From a virus, in the IMG/VR virus record IMGVR_UViG_3300032298_000989, positions 1 to 30,445 of that record: a stretch of 30,445 nucleotides of DNA. One strand, written 5' to 3'. Of the stretch, positions 1 through 7,485 are shown one piece after another. Each line of letters begins with the position of its first letter. Positions within the stretch are counted from its first letter, which is position 1. Both the position numbers and the translations under genes were made by a program. The notes below the pieces were generated by a model that was given only the letters and a program-made list of their open reading frames with translations, did no database searches and was not told the origin of the DNA.

Positions 1-1046
1 AAACCCAACCTAACTGTTCCAACTCCCAACCATTCAATATCCATCCACAAAATTTGTGCTTTGGAAATATCTAATGTAATGCCTGATGGATTGAGATGCC
101 CTGCACCAAGCATCGTATCAATATTCCAGTTGTTTTGTGCAACTCTTGTTGTTGTTCCAGTAGATAAACTTCTTTCCACAAAATATAAAGTGCTTCCATC
201 AAGTTCCAGATACATTCCATTATCTGCACCAAAGTATCCTACTCTTTGACGAAGATTTGCTTTTGCTGGGTTCATTACAAATGTATTCAATACCTGTAAT
301 GATTTTCCTGGTTGATAAGAGAATACTTTTGTGGTTTCCCTAATCACAGAACATCCAGCAGTAGTTCCTATACCAATATTAATCAAACCTTGTGCTGTTA
401 CAAATCCAACTGTTGAACCAGTTCCTACAACTAAACCACTCCAAAGATTATTGTCCCTGTATCTGTGAGAACTATCAAAAAGTGTAAGTGGAGTTGAAGT
501 TCTTAAACGACCAAATGCATCAGTTGCTATTGGTGGTAATTCAATATCAACAGTTCCAGTAACAGGAAATGGATTTGTGGTGCTGACTGGTGAATTGTTG
601 AGGTTGATTGATACTTGCCCCGTTGTTCCAATTCCTACTGTTCCTTGAACTGTAACAGTAGAACCAATACCTGATACTGCGACTGTTGTGACTGGATTGG
701 TTATGTAGAATGAAGTGTTAGAGATTGATACAGTATTCAGTAATGTGGAAATACCAACTGGAAGATATGTAAGATTTAAATTATTAGTTCCAATGCCAAC
801 GGGCATATAAGGAATACTTTCATCTTCCAAAAGACCACTTGAACCAATTTGAGTAATATGAGTATGAACTGGATTTGCAGGAGAACTTGCAACACTTACA
901 GTTGTTGGAATTGTAATGCTTCCATTAATTGTAATACTTGAACTTCCAAGAGATACTGGAAATGGATTAGCATAAGTAACTAATGATGTTCCAGCACCTG
1001 TAAGAACTACGGATTGTGCTGGTTGGGGAAGAGGATTATAAGACAT
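1..1046 (-). CDS. Virion structural (tail fibre-like) protein, 3' end cut by window edge
   Basis: Reading leftward from an ATG at 1046-1044 there is an open frame of 348 codons plus two bases that runs off the window, so the C-terminus is missing. The start lies one base after the stop of the upstream gene, which suggests translational coupling. The first 170 or so residues are rich in Thr, Ser, Gly and Ile with GIGTT-type runs, as in beta-rich phage fibre proteins. The next part contains DAFGRLRTSTPLTLFDSSHR, then VFSYQPGKSLQVLNTF, NLRQRVGYFGADNGMYLEL and, at the cut end, QILWMDIEWLGVGTVRLGF. From memory these match a widespread phage virion protein that is usually annotated only as structural. 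Role in the particle is inferred; a fibre or an adhesion-related decoration is most likely. Confidence 0.72.
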   Translation of the reverse strand, partial: MSYNPLPQPAQSVVLTGAGTSLVTYANPFPVSLGSSSITINGSITIPTTVSVASSPANPVHTHITQIGSSGLLEDESIPYMPVGIGTNNLNLTYLPVGISTLLNTVSISNTSFYITNPVTTVAVSGIGSTVTVQGTVGIGTTGQVSINLNNSPVSTTNPFPVTGTVDIELPPIATDAFGRLRTSTPLTLFDSSHRYRDNNLWSGLVVGTGSTVGFVTAQGLINIGIGTTAGCSVIRETTKVFSYQPGKSLQVLNTFVMNPAKANLRQRVGYFGADNGMYLELDGSTLYFVERSLSTGTTTRVAQNNWNIDTMLGAGHLNPSGITLDISKAQILWMDIEWLGVGTVRLG

Positions 1047-1047
1047 A

Positions 1048-2049
1048 TTAGATTAAGAACCAATTAGAACCATTGTAAAAATAAGTAAAACTTTGATGAT
1101 TGATAGTCATAATAACTGAACTATCATTCTCTACACTTGTTCCAGCACCTGCCTGAACTGTTATATTGTATGTAGCAATCTTATTACCCTCGTCTTTTAC
1201 GATAAGTTTTTTGCCAGTATTTGGAGATGTTGGAAGGACTATTGTTACTGGAACATTTGCATTTACACCAATATAATCATCAACATTTGATGCCTGATAG
1301 TAGTTAGTAGTTCCACTAATATTGACTATTGTTGTTCCACCAACATCATTTGGGTCAACAAACTCTGCTTTATTCGTTGTAGAATTCCATTGTAAAAATT
1401 TATTATTATAAGCACCAGGATTTGTTGCAATACCTACGACATCATCTAAGTATCTTAGACGAGTTTCTCCACCGCCACCTAATGTGGAAATCTGTTGCTG
1501 AATGCGAGTTAGGAAAGTATTATAATGTTTCTGTAAATCATCAAGTGTTGCAAACTTTTGGTCTAATGGAGTTAATGGATCATTTTGTTGCTTAACATCT
1601 GATGGATCAGCAAGAAGTCCTAATGATTTTTCAATCAGGTCTTCTTTTGGTTCTTCAAGTTCCTCTTTGTGGTCTTCAAGAACTTCAAGAACTTCATCCA
1701 AAGATTCTTCAATTACATCCTCAATAATTTGTTCTTGTTCTTTGGTTGTCTCTGAGTACAACCACTTCTCAAATGCCTGAACTGTTTTTTGTTCTTGTAC
1801 CTTTTTCTTTTTAGTTTCTTTCTTTAAATTAGCAACTTCCTTAAAAACAGAATCTAAAGTAATTTCTCCTATAATAGATTCTTGTTTTTTCTGCTCTTCT
1901 ATTTTCCTTTCTTTCTCCTTTTTCTTAATTGTTGCAAATTCATTAAAAAGTGAATCTAATCCCAAGTCACCAACTACAGAATCAAATTCTTCTTTTTTCT
2001 TTTTTTTGTCTTCTGCTAATAATTTAAAAAAATCATTTAGTTCATTCAT
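1048..2049 (-). CDS. Lys/Glu-rich coiled-coil virion protein with beta-rich C-terminus
   Basis: 333 residues. Residues 1-150 are highly charged (Lys/Glu runs) and look helical or coiled coil. They contain a duplicated unit: SVVGDLGLDSLFNEFA (about 24-39), then SIIGEITLDSVFKEVA (about 58-73), each followed by a lysine-rich stretch. A junction near 157-195 reads DPLTPLDQKFATLDDLQKHY and ends in a GGGG linker. The C-terminal 130 residues are Thr/Asn/Val-rich and end in FTYFYNGSNWFLI, a beta-type tip seen on many phage fibre and structural proteins. The architecture of stalk, linker and globular tip suggests a fibrous virion component. It starts three bases after the upstream stop. I recall related proteins in marine T4-like phages but no defined function. 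Long A runs encode the lysine stretches at the N-terminus. Confidence 0.65.
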   Translation of the reverse strand: MNELNDFFKLLAEDKKKKKEEFDSVVGDLGLDSLFNEFATIKKKEKERKIEEQKKQESIIGEITLDSVFKEVANLKKETKKKKVQEQKTVQAFEKWLYSETTKEQEQIIEDVIEESLDEVLEVLEDHKEELEEPKEDLIEKSLGLLADPSDVKQQNDPLTPLDQKFATLDDLQKHYNTFLTRIQQQISTLGGGGETRLRYLDDVVGIATNPGAYNNKFLQWNSTTNKAEFVDPNDVGGTTIVNISGTTNYYQASNVDDYIGVNANVPVTIVLPTSPNTGKKLIVKDEGNKIATYNITVQAGAGTSVENDSSVIMTINHQSFTYFYNGSNWFLI

Positions 2050-2052
2050 AAT

Positions 2053-3603
2053 TTACCACTTCACTTTATTTGCCCAATATGCTGCAGACATTTTACCTTT
2101 AGAAATATTTTTTGCATGTCTAGTTTGAAATCTATGGCGACGACTTGCATAATCTTTTGATTCACCCTCTTTTTTTGGCGAACCTTTTACACCTCTTTGA
2201 CCAAAACGAAGGAGTTTTTCTTTTCCATTATCACATGCTTTAACTACATGAGATTTTCCCGTGAGTGAATCGCCCACGGGTTCAGACTTTGGGGAGTTGC
2301 ACTTCATTTCTGATTTTTTTGCTTCAGTCATAAAAGATTCAAAAGTTTTGTTCTTTGAGGGATGATTTTTTGCAGCATGAGTCAAAACTTTTATTCTAGT
2401 TTTTTTATCTTTCAGTGCCATTGCGGTATTTACTGCATTATCAAATTTTTTGTAATCTTCTTTTTCATGATCTTCACTCATTCTCTTCATTTTTTCCGGG
2501 CGGATAATATCTATAATCTCTAAGAAAGTATTTCCCTTGGAGTCTTCTATAGTTACTGATTCTTTATTTACTTTAGGTAAATCAACTTTAGCTACTTTCT
2601 TTTTTCTTAGTTCTTCCGCTTTAGGACCTAATTGTTTTGCTGCTTCGGGAGTTAATGCTCCAGCACCACTAGATTTTTTTATTTGAGTTCCTGGATCTTT
2701 TAGTGGATTTCTAGATTCTGGAATATTTCCTGGATGTGGCATTGTTATATTATAATCTTTTTTTGAACTAATTAACTCTGCTGGTAAAGAAAACATATCC
2801 CAATATTTTGTACCATATTTACATTCACTTCTTATTTCAAGTTTTTCACATTTTGGGCAATATCTATCCGCTCTTTCACGAACTGGAGTATGCCAATCAT
2901 ACTCTAACGGATCAATACCTTCAGATTGTGTTCTGAAATTCAAGGTCTCTTCTACTGAAACACAATTGGGAACTTCTTTACCATTCTTAATTTTAGTTGA
3001 AGGATTTCCAACTTTCTTACCGGGCCAACACTTACTTGCCCTGACATTTTTACGTGCTTGTTTTAAACCTTCTTCAATATCTAAAGTTTTTGGATATCCT
3101 TGTTGCCCTGGTTTTTTTGGAGAAAGACCTTTTTTCCTACGAGCATGAATATTTGCCCAAAGACCCTTTTCTTCTTTCATTTCGTTTTTGTCCTTAATCC
3201 AGGAGTCGGGAGTTTGATTATGCTTATCGACAAAATCATCATGAAGTTTTTTAGCAGTCACATTCCTCTTTTTCATAATACGTCTCATAAGACTATCCAC
3301 CGAATCATATGAGGCATCTTCTAATTCAGTAAGACCTCTTTGAAGATCAGTTACTGCATCTTCTTTCACATCCTTGAACTTTCTATGTTCTTTCTTTGCG
3401 GATGCTTCCATTTTTTTCAGGCGAGTATAATAATCTGGAATCTCATCTAAATGCTGAAGAGCAATATCAGTCGCCAAAACTTTATCGCGTGTATGCTCAT
3501 GTTCAATAGGAACACCCATATCAAGTTGCTTCTGAATATCTAAGACATTCATGCGATGTTTCCTAGCAATTTGTTCAACTGATTTATGAGACTTTATCTG
3601 CAT
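2053..3603 (-). CDS. Multi-module protein of unknown function (DUF5661-like N-terminus)
   Basis: 516 residues, basic overall, apparently a string of short modules. Residues 1-75 resemble the DUF5661 family (GVPIEHEHT at 30-38, HLDEIPDYYTRL at 51-62). Residues 105-130 contain MRRIMKKRNVTAKKLHDDF. Residues 142-172 contain KGLWANIHARRKKGLSPKKP. Residues 187-214 read RASKCWPGKK then NGKEVPNC, a Cys-bounded module. Residues 248-265 hold CPKC and a third Cys eight residues later (SECKYGTKYWDM), possibly a small metal site, although a fourth ligand is not obvious. Residues 450-516 (KACDNGKEKLLRFGQRGVKG, RHAKNISKGKMSAAYWANK) form a basic module found at the C-terminus of several phage proteins. The modules look familiar from marine phages, but I know no function. 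It sits directly after gp16, where T4 has the large terminase gene. Confidence 0.62.
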   Translation of the reverse strand: MQIKSHKSVEQIARKHRMNVLDIQKQLDMGVPIEHEHTRDKVLATDIALQHLDEIPDYYTRLKKMEASAKKEHRKFKDVKEDAVTDLQRGLTELEDASYDSVDSLMRRIMKKRNVTAKKLHDDFVDKHNQTPDSWIKDKNEMKEEKGLWANIHARRKKGLSPKKPGQQGYPKTLDIEEGLKQARKNVRASKCWPGKKVGNPSTKIKNGKEVPNCVSVEETLNFRTQSEGIDPLEYDWHTPVRERADRYCPKCEKLEIRSECKYGTKYWDMFSLPAELISSKKDYNITMPHPGNIPESRNPLKDPGTQIKKSSGAGALTPEAAKQLGPKAEELRKKKVAKVDLPKVNKESVTIEDSKGNTFLEIIDIIRPEKMKRMSEDHEKEDYKKFDNAVNTAMALKDKKTRIKVLTHAAKNHPSKNKTFESFMTEAKKSEMKCNSPKSEPVGDSLTGKSHVVKACDNGKEKLLRFGQRGVKGSPKKEGESKDYASRRHRFQTRHAKNISKGKMSAAYWANKVKW

Positions 3604-3613
3604 TATGCTTAAA

Positions 3614-4033
3614 TTACTCTTTATTATTTAGAAAACCTTTCTTCAGTAATTTTGACAATTCGGAAGTTGATCCAGTGAATATTGCTAGATTATTAGTCGT
3701 ATTAGTAGTTTTATTACTATCTTGCTCCACATCTTTTAATTTTTTCTGTAGATCTATAAGTTTATCCGTTACGTCACCCACACTTTTGATTAATTGTCCG
3801 GCAACTTCATATGCTCTAGGACTTCCACCTTCACCTGCAAGTTCCATAATTCCATTAATTGCTTCTTGTCCCTTTTCGATTAATGAATATAAATTTGCCC
3901 TAGTATACTCATAATCTTTTTTAATATCATCTTCTAAAGGTTTAATTATTTCAAGATTACTAGTATTCACCTCAACTTCTACAATATTGCTTTCAACATT
4001 GAGTGCTTTATCTATCGAATCGTAATTTGCCAT
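3614..4033 (-). CDS. gp16: Small terminase subunit gp16
   Basis: About 139 residues. T4 gp16 oligomerises on DNA and stimulates the large terminase gp17 during headful packaging. The recognisable region is the helical core around residues 40-105: DDIKKDYEYTRANLYSLIEKG, then SPRAYEVAGQLIKSVGDVTDKL, a helical arrangement typical of gp16 of T4-like phages. The C-terminal third is Asn/Thr/Ser-rich, then ends in basic KLLKKGFLNNKE. I chose the ATG at 4033-4031 (MANYDS), two bases past the gp15 stop. An in-frame TTG at 4039-4037 would add two residues and overlap the gp15 stop, but it is a weaker start. Position after gp15 agrees with T4 order. Length is slightly below the T4 protein (164 residues). 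Confidence 0.85.
   Translation of the reverse strand: MANYDSIDKALNVESNIVEVEVNTSNLEIIKPLEDDIKKDYEYTRANLYSLIEKGQEAINGIMELAGEGGSPRAYEVAGQLIKSVGDVTDKLIDLQKKLKDVEQDSNKTTNTTNNLAIFTGSTSELSKLLKKGFLNNKE
3625..3632 (-). promoter_or_regulatory. Degenerate late promoter upstream of the 516-residue gene
   Basis: TCTAAATA on the minus strand, one mismatch from NATAAATA, inside the last codons of gp16 and ending 22 bases before the ATG at 3603. Spacing matches the stronger sites. Confidence 0.4.
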
Positions 4034-4035
4034 AT

Positions 4036-4833
4036 TCAAATATCAGTTTGTTTAGTAGGACTATATTCTTTAGAATCTTGGAAGAATTCTAAGTTCTCAG
4101 TAAATCCAAAATCATCTCCTAGAGAAGCATCAATTGGATCTGGAGTTACAGTATATCTCATTTCTCTCTTTGCAGTTTGAGTATCAGTACTGGAATAATA
4201 ATCCACTTGAACTTTACGAATGAGACCATCCGTAGTATCTGCAATTGGACCGAAGAGATAAGTTTTAGCAGTAAAATTAAATGTATATATCAGTGCTCTT
4301 CGAGTTGTGAAATCTCCTTCATATTCATCTTGAAAAGAAACACTATCTAATACTACAGGTATATCTTTCTTTTCACCTATAGAATCGATCAAATCGATAG
4401 TGATATTATATGAAGGCTGAAAATATGGTAAAATTTGCTCCACTACCTGTAGAGCGTCATCATTTAGTTTGGTAATTAAATTCAGTTCAAATCCAATATT
4501 ATATGGAACTGGCATATAAACTTTCTTCAAATTTTGCCCATCAGATGCCTTAAATGTTTGGGAAACACTTGCTTTTCTTTGGGAATCATATTGAATAGAA
4601 GTCATCTCAAATGACATTCTTGGAAGAGTAATTTGGATTGGTTTATTTAAATTTGGTTGTTGTTCCATACGAGCAAGAAATTTTTGTATGGGACCATATG
4701 CCAATGGAACTCTCATATCACTTATAGTGGCATTAGTATCATCTTCATGTTGAATATGAATTTCATTAAATAATGACCCAAAACCAAAAATGGTTTTTCT
4801 TATAATTTGGTGATAATAATAGGTTCTTAACAT
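4036..4833 (-). CDS. gp15: Tail sheath stabilizer and tail completion protein gp15
   Basis: 265 residues, close to T4 gp15 (272). In T4 a hexamer of gp15 caps the tail tube and sheath and forms the surface that docks with the gp13/gp14 neck. The N-terminus MLRTYYYHQIIRKTIFGFG, the block DMRVPLAYGPIQKFLAR near 60-75 and the central ITLPRMSFEMTSIQYDSQRK are typical of gp15 in T4-like marine phages, as is VPYNIGFELNL near 130. The C-terminus is acidic and poorly conserved. Its ATG overlaps the gp14 stop by one base (TAATG), so it is probably translated by reinitiation. The order 13-14-15-16 supports the call. Confidence 0.93.
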   Translation of the reverse strand: MLRTYYYHQIIRKTIFGFGSLFNEIHIQHEDDTNATISDMRVPLAYGPIQKFLARMEQQPNLNKPIQITLPRMSFEMTSIQYDSQRKASVSQTFKASDGQNLKKVYMPVPYNIGFELNLITKLNDDALQVVEQILPYFQPSYNITIDLIDSIGEKKDIPVVLDSVSFQDEYEGDFTTRRALIYTFNFTAKTYLFGPIADTTDGLIRKVQVDYYSSTDTQTAKREMRYTVTPDPIDASLGDDFGFTENLEFFQDSKEYSPTKQTDI

Positions 4834-6215
4834 TAGTAATTACCAAATGGATTTGATTCTGAAAAATCTAAAATGAGATTTGCTTCTTCTTGAATCTGAT
4901 CGTTTTCTTGATATTTATCATGCAAACTGTTCATATTGTACATTTTAACTAGATAAGTTGCTGATGATGCTGTACCTACTACTATTTCTCCATCATAAAA
5001 CTCACCATCATTAATAGAAACTTCGAGAATATTTGTATCACTATCCCAAGACTTTACTCTTGCAGTTGTACTGGATATTGATCCAACAACAACCTCATTA
5101 AATTGATAAGTTCCAATTCCAACTAAAAGTGGCGGAGAATCTATCGATAGTAATGGAGCAGATGTAAATCCAATTCCAGAATTTGAAATTAATATTTGCG
5201 AAATTTGTCCATTTGTACCTATTTTTGGAATTGCTGAAGCTCCTATTCCAGGTCCACTTGTGGGTAAACTGATTGAAATATTTGGAGGAATAGCATATCC
5301 AACTCCATTGTTAGTAATATTAATTGTTCCAATACCACTGTAAGTAGTTTCAATACCACAAGTTGCAATTGCTCCAAATCCACCTCCACCAACAATGGAG
5401 ATATTTGGAATAGTAGTATATCCGGAACCGGAATTTATCAATAAAATTTCTTTTATTGAACGAACTTCTCCTTTAATTGTAGTTATTGCAACCGCTTTAG
5501 CATTAACTCCTCCAATAGGAGCATTATCTATGACAATATTAGGAGTTGAAGTATATCCAGAACCATCATTATCCAAATATATTTTTTGTATATAACCCGT
5601 AGATAATGTTGCTTGTGCAGTTGCTGTCGTTGCAACTGATACTAACTGTAATGAAGTAATGTATCCTTGATCTTGTATTGTTTTATCTATTTCATCAATT
5701 GTAGTATCAATAACTTCATCTTCATATTCAAATAATTCACAACTTAATTCATAAACATATAATTTCCCTAACTGATAGAAAGGTTTTTCATGTTCTACAA
5801 ACTTAACTTCAAATAATCTTCGACCTAACGGGAAATAAATCATATCCCCTTCCCTAGGTCTAGTTGCCAATTCTATTTCAGTATCATCCATAGAATCTAA
5901 AAATGGAGAAATAAAATCTTCAAATCGTTCTCTAGAAATAATTAAATTTATTTCATCCTTTAAACTTACTCCAAATTTTGATAAGATATCTCCGGATCCA
6001 GTATATCCCTCATAATTATTCATATAAGCTTCCAATGAGAAGTTATCATCAAATTTTGATGAAGTTACTTCCTTAATAATGGTTTGTTTTTTTATAAATT
6101 TTCTGGGAATATAAGTAATTTCTACCCCATAAATTTTCAATTGTTCATTAATTAACTCTTGAATGAGTCTTTGTTCTCCTGGAGATCCTTGTAAAAAAAA
6201 GGGATTTAGTGCCAT
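4833..6215 (-). CDS. gp14: Neck protein gp14 with an internal GSGY-repeat insertion
   Basis: 460 residues, much longer than T4 gp14 (256). gp14 forms part of the neck that closes the head portal after packaging. Residues 1-185 carry the conserved part (MALNPFFLQGSPGEQRLIQE, YGVEITYIPRK, RPREGDMIYFPLGRRLFEVK, YQLGKLYVYELSCELFEYE). The C-terminus, about 430-460, has QIQEEANLILDFSESNPFGNY-like sequence typical of the family end. Between them, residues 205-365 hold four copies of a Gly-rich repeat (DNDGSGYTSTPNIVID, INSGSGYTTIPNISIV, NNGVGYAIPPNISI, SNSGIGFTSAPLLSID), followed by a further beta-rich stretch to about 425. The extra length is therefore an insertion between two conserved ends. The gene overlaps gp13 and gp15 by one base on each side. 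Confidence 0.94.
   Translation of the reverse strand: MALNPFFLQGSPGEQRLIQELINEQLKIYGVEITYIPRKFIKKQTIIKEVTSSKFDDNFSLEAYMNNYEGYTGSGDILSKFGVSLKDEINLIISRERFEDFISPFLDSMDDTEIELATRPREGDMIYFPLGRRLFEVKFVEHEKPFYQLGKLYVYELSCELFEYEDEVIDTTIDEIDKTIQDQGYITSLQLVSVATTATAQATLSTGYIQKIYLDNDGSGYTSTPNIVIDNAPIGGVNAKAVAITTIKGEVRSIKEILLINSGSGYTTIPNISIVGGGGFGAIATCGIETTYSGIGTINITNNGVGYAIPPNISISLPTSGPGIGASAIPKIGTNGQISQILISNSGIGFTSAPLLSIDSPPLLVGIGTYQFNEVVVGSISSTTARVKSWDSDTNILEVSINDGEFYDGEIVVGTASSATYLVKMYNMNSLHDKYQENDQIQEEANLILDFSESNPFGNY
5120..5605 (-). repeat. Four protein-level GSGY repeats inside gp14
   Basis: Codes for residues about 205-365 of gp14. Each unit runs roughly: hydrophobic strand, (N/D)xGxG(Y/F), x(3), P, x(1-2), I/L-rich strand, then a Gly/Ala-rich stretch. 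Spacing between GxGY cores is about 45 residues. The DNA copies have diverged, so the repeat is clear only in the protein. The same unit occurs in three other virion genes here. Confidence 0.85.
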
Positions 6216-7054
6216 TATCCAATAAAATCGTAAGGTGGAAGTTCATAATCCATTGCCATTCTTGATTTTAATTCTTCAAGTTCTTTCTCCGCATCATCAT
6301 ATAGTTCTCTTCCATTCAGTTCAATTCCACCAGGAAGTTTAACACCTCTAAATTTAATTAAATTCTGACCCCACTGCTTCTTAATAAGTGAAGTTAGATA
6401 TTTTTTAAGAAAACTATCATTATAAACTTTAGTAAAATCATTTGGATCTAAAATTCTATAGCAATCTATAATAAAAAATGTTCCTGGTACTTGGGTTCCC
6501 CAATCAATGTCCAGATACATTCTATTTTGTCTTTTATTAAATCTAATTTGCTTATCAGTTTTCAATAGAAAATCAATATCTTCAAGATAAGTTTTTACCA
6601 TGGCATATTGTAAAAGTTCAACTGAATTAAAATAATACAAATCATTCAAGAATAGTTGATACTTGATACTAAACATACCACCAGAAATATCGCTAGTATC
6701 AAACTTAATAACTTTCTCAATTCCAATAACTGAATCTGGAACTTGAATGAAATTAGAAGTTTCATAGAAATTGAAAGTTGTACTGCCAATTCCACTAATA
6801 TTGGATGTTCCGGTAGTTGTAACTATTCCGACTCCTGTAGTATTTTTTCCTTTTCCTCTATCAATATCTGCTTGAGTCAATTGATATTTTAAGTACATTC
6901 TCTCAACACCGTCAAAGTGCCTCTCATAGAAGTACTGGAGGGCATCGTCCACCAAATCATCTATTTGGTCATCGTCTACGTTAATCTCCAGTACAGGGGC
7001 ACCTAGGCGCCTTAGACAGTAATCTATGAGTTGTTGGCGACTACTTGGTTTCAT
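6215..7054 (-). CDS. gp13: Neck protein gp13 (head completion)
   Basis: 279 residues against about 309 in T4. gp13 joins gp14 in the neck connecting portal and tail. The start MKPSSRQQLIDYCLRRLGAP, the acidic INVDDDQIDDLVDDALQYFY (about 24-43) and FDGVERMYLKY are the hallmark N-terminus of T4-like gp13. Later blocks include YFNSVELLQYAMVKTYL, the aromatic-rich FNKRQNRMYLDIDWG, and KYLTSLIKKQWGQNLIKFRG. The start is supported by a strong GGAGG site nine bases upstream (7064-7068). The first 150 bases of the gene are about 48 percent GC by hand count, far above the rest of the gene. The 61-base gap upstream is the largest gap in the window and carries a weak late promoter match. Confidence 0.94.
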   Translation of the reverse strand: MKPSSRQQLIDYCLRRLGAPVLEINVDDDQIDDLVDDALQYFYERHFDGVERMYLKYQLTQADIDRGKGKNTTGVGIVTTTGTSNISGIGSTTFNFYETSNFIQVPDSVIGIEKVIKFDTSDISGGMFSIKYQLFLNDLYYFNSVELLQYAMVKTYLEDIDFLLKTDKQIRFNKRQNRMYLDIDWGTQVPGTFFIIDCYRILDPNDFTKVYNDSFLKKYLTSLIKKQWGQNLIKFRGVKLPGGIELNGRELYDDAEKELEELKSRMAMDYELPPYDFIG

Positions 7055-7063
7055 TGACAGGTC

Positions 7064-7068
7064 CCTCC
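7064..7068 (-). promoter_or_regulatory. Ribosome binding site of gp13 (GGAGG)
   Basis: A full GGAGG on the minus strand with nine bases to the ATG at 7054. It is one of the few strong Shine-Dalgarno sites in the window; most genes here have weak sites and rely on coupling. Confidence 0.8.
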
Positions 7069-7076
7069 ATCTATTA

Positions 7077-7084
7077 TATTTACA
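7077..7084 (-). promoter_or_regulatory. Degenerate late promoter upstream of gp13
   Basis: TGTAAATA on the minus strand, one mismatch from the NATAAATA late motif, ending 23 bases before the gp13 start. This spacing matches the better motifs at 7478, 16272 and 30163. The match alone would be unconvincing in AT-rich DNA; the position in the largest intergenic gap is the main support. Confidence 0.4.
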
Positions 7085-7115
7085 AAACTAGAAATTCTTG
7101 AGGAATTATTAAACA

Positions 7116-7454
7116 TTATCTGGTCGCTCCCTCTCTTACTAAAGCCATACCTTCAATAACTCTAGTAGTAATAGAATTTTTAGTAATTACAATATCATAG
7201 ATATACCTTCCAGGTTTTATATTTCCAGTGATCGAACTCGACAATCCAATACCAATTTGACCTGATGCTGAATTTACTATAAAAGTATTAAAATTAATCC
7301 AAGTAGAACTGGCAGAATGTTTTCTCATTTGAGAATTTATAGTATATCCACTAAGTTCTAGAAAGGAATTATCACTGGAACTTTCTAGAGTGTAGATCTG
7401 ATTGAAATCAGATCCAGCATTGATGATTATGTTACTAACATATACTGCCGCCAT
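7116..7454 (-). CDS. Small conserved virion-type protein, beta-sandwich-like
   Basis: 112 residues: MAAVYVSNIIINAGSDFNQ, then LELSGYTINSQMRKH, GNIKPGRYIYDIVIT and RVIEGMALVREGATR. The alternating hydrophobic pattern suggests a compact beta domain. The layout (strand, D-F-x-Q, LxGYT...SQMRKH, G-x-Y-x-YD) resembles the N-terminal domain of baseplate and receptor-binding upper proteins (BppU-like) and small proteins of marine T4-like phages; this is recognition by eye only. It lies between the baseplate genes and the neck genes, where T4 carries fibre, short-fibre and whisker genes. It has its own late promoter-like motif 24 bases upstream and is followed by a 61-base gap, so it may be a single-gene late unit or be read through into gp13. 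Confidence 0.72.
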   Translation of the reverse strand: MAAVYVSNIIINAGSDFNQIYTLESSSDNSFLELSGYTINSQMRKHSASSTWINFNTFIVNSASGQIGIGLSSSITGNIKPGRYIYDIVITKNSITTRVIEGMALVREGATR

Positions 7455-7477
7455 TTAAATAGACCACATCTACATTT

Positions 7478-7485
7478 TATTTATA
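7478..7485 (-). promoter_or_regulatory. Late promoter TATAAATA upstream of the 112-residue gene
   Basis: A perfect TATAAATA on the minus strand, ending 24 bases before the ATG at 7454 and within the 31-base gap after the 58-residue gene. It equals the T4 late promoter -10 element recognised by the gp55 sigma-like factor and fits the cyanophage consensus NATAAATA. Confidence 0.72.

Noticed and set aside
61-249. Plus-strand open frames across the window (e.g. 61-249, 3100-3312, 29332-29577)
   Set aside because: All lie opposite well-supported minus-strand genes and have shadow-like compositions with no recognisable motif.
4034-4039. TTG start for gp16 adding two residues
   Set aside because: The ATG two codons later gives the natural MANYDS start and avoids overlap with the gp15 stop.
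4912-4919. GATAAATA within gp14, about 79 bases before gp15
   Set aside because: Inside a coding frame and too far from the start compared with the 19-24 base spacing of the good sites; such octamers are expected by chance in AT-rich DNA.
6186-6196. Run of T after CCC near the start of gp14 as a programmed frameshift site
   Set aside because: The full gp14 frame continues uninterrupted and no alternative product is suggested; it just encodes Pro-Phe-Phe-Leu.
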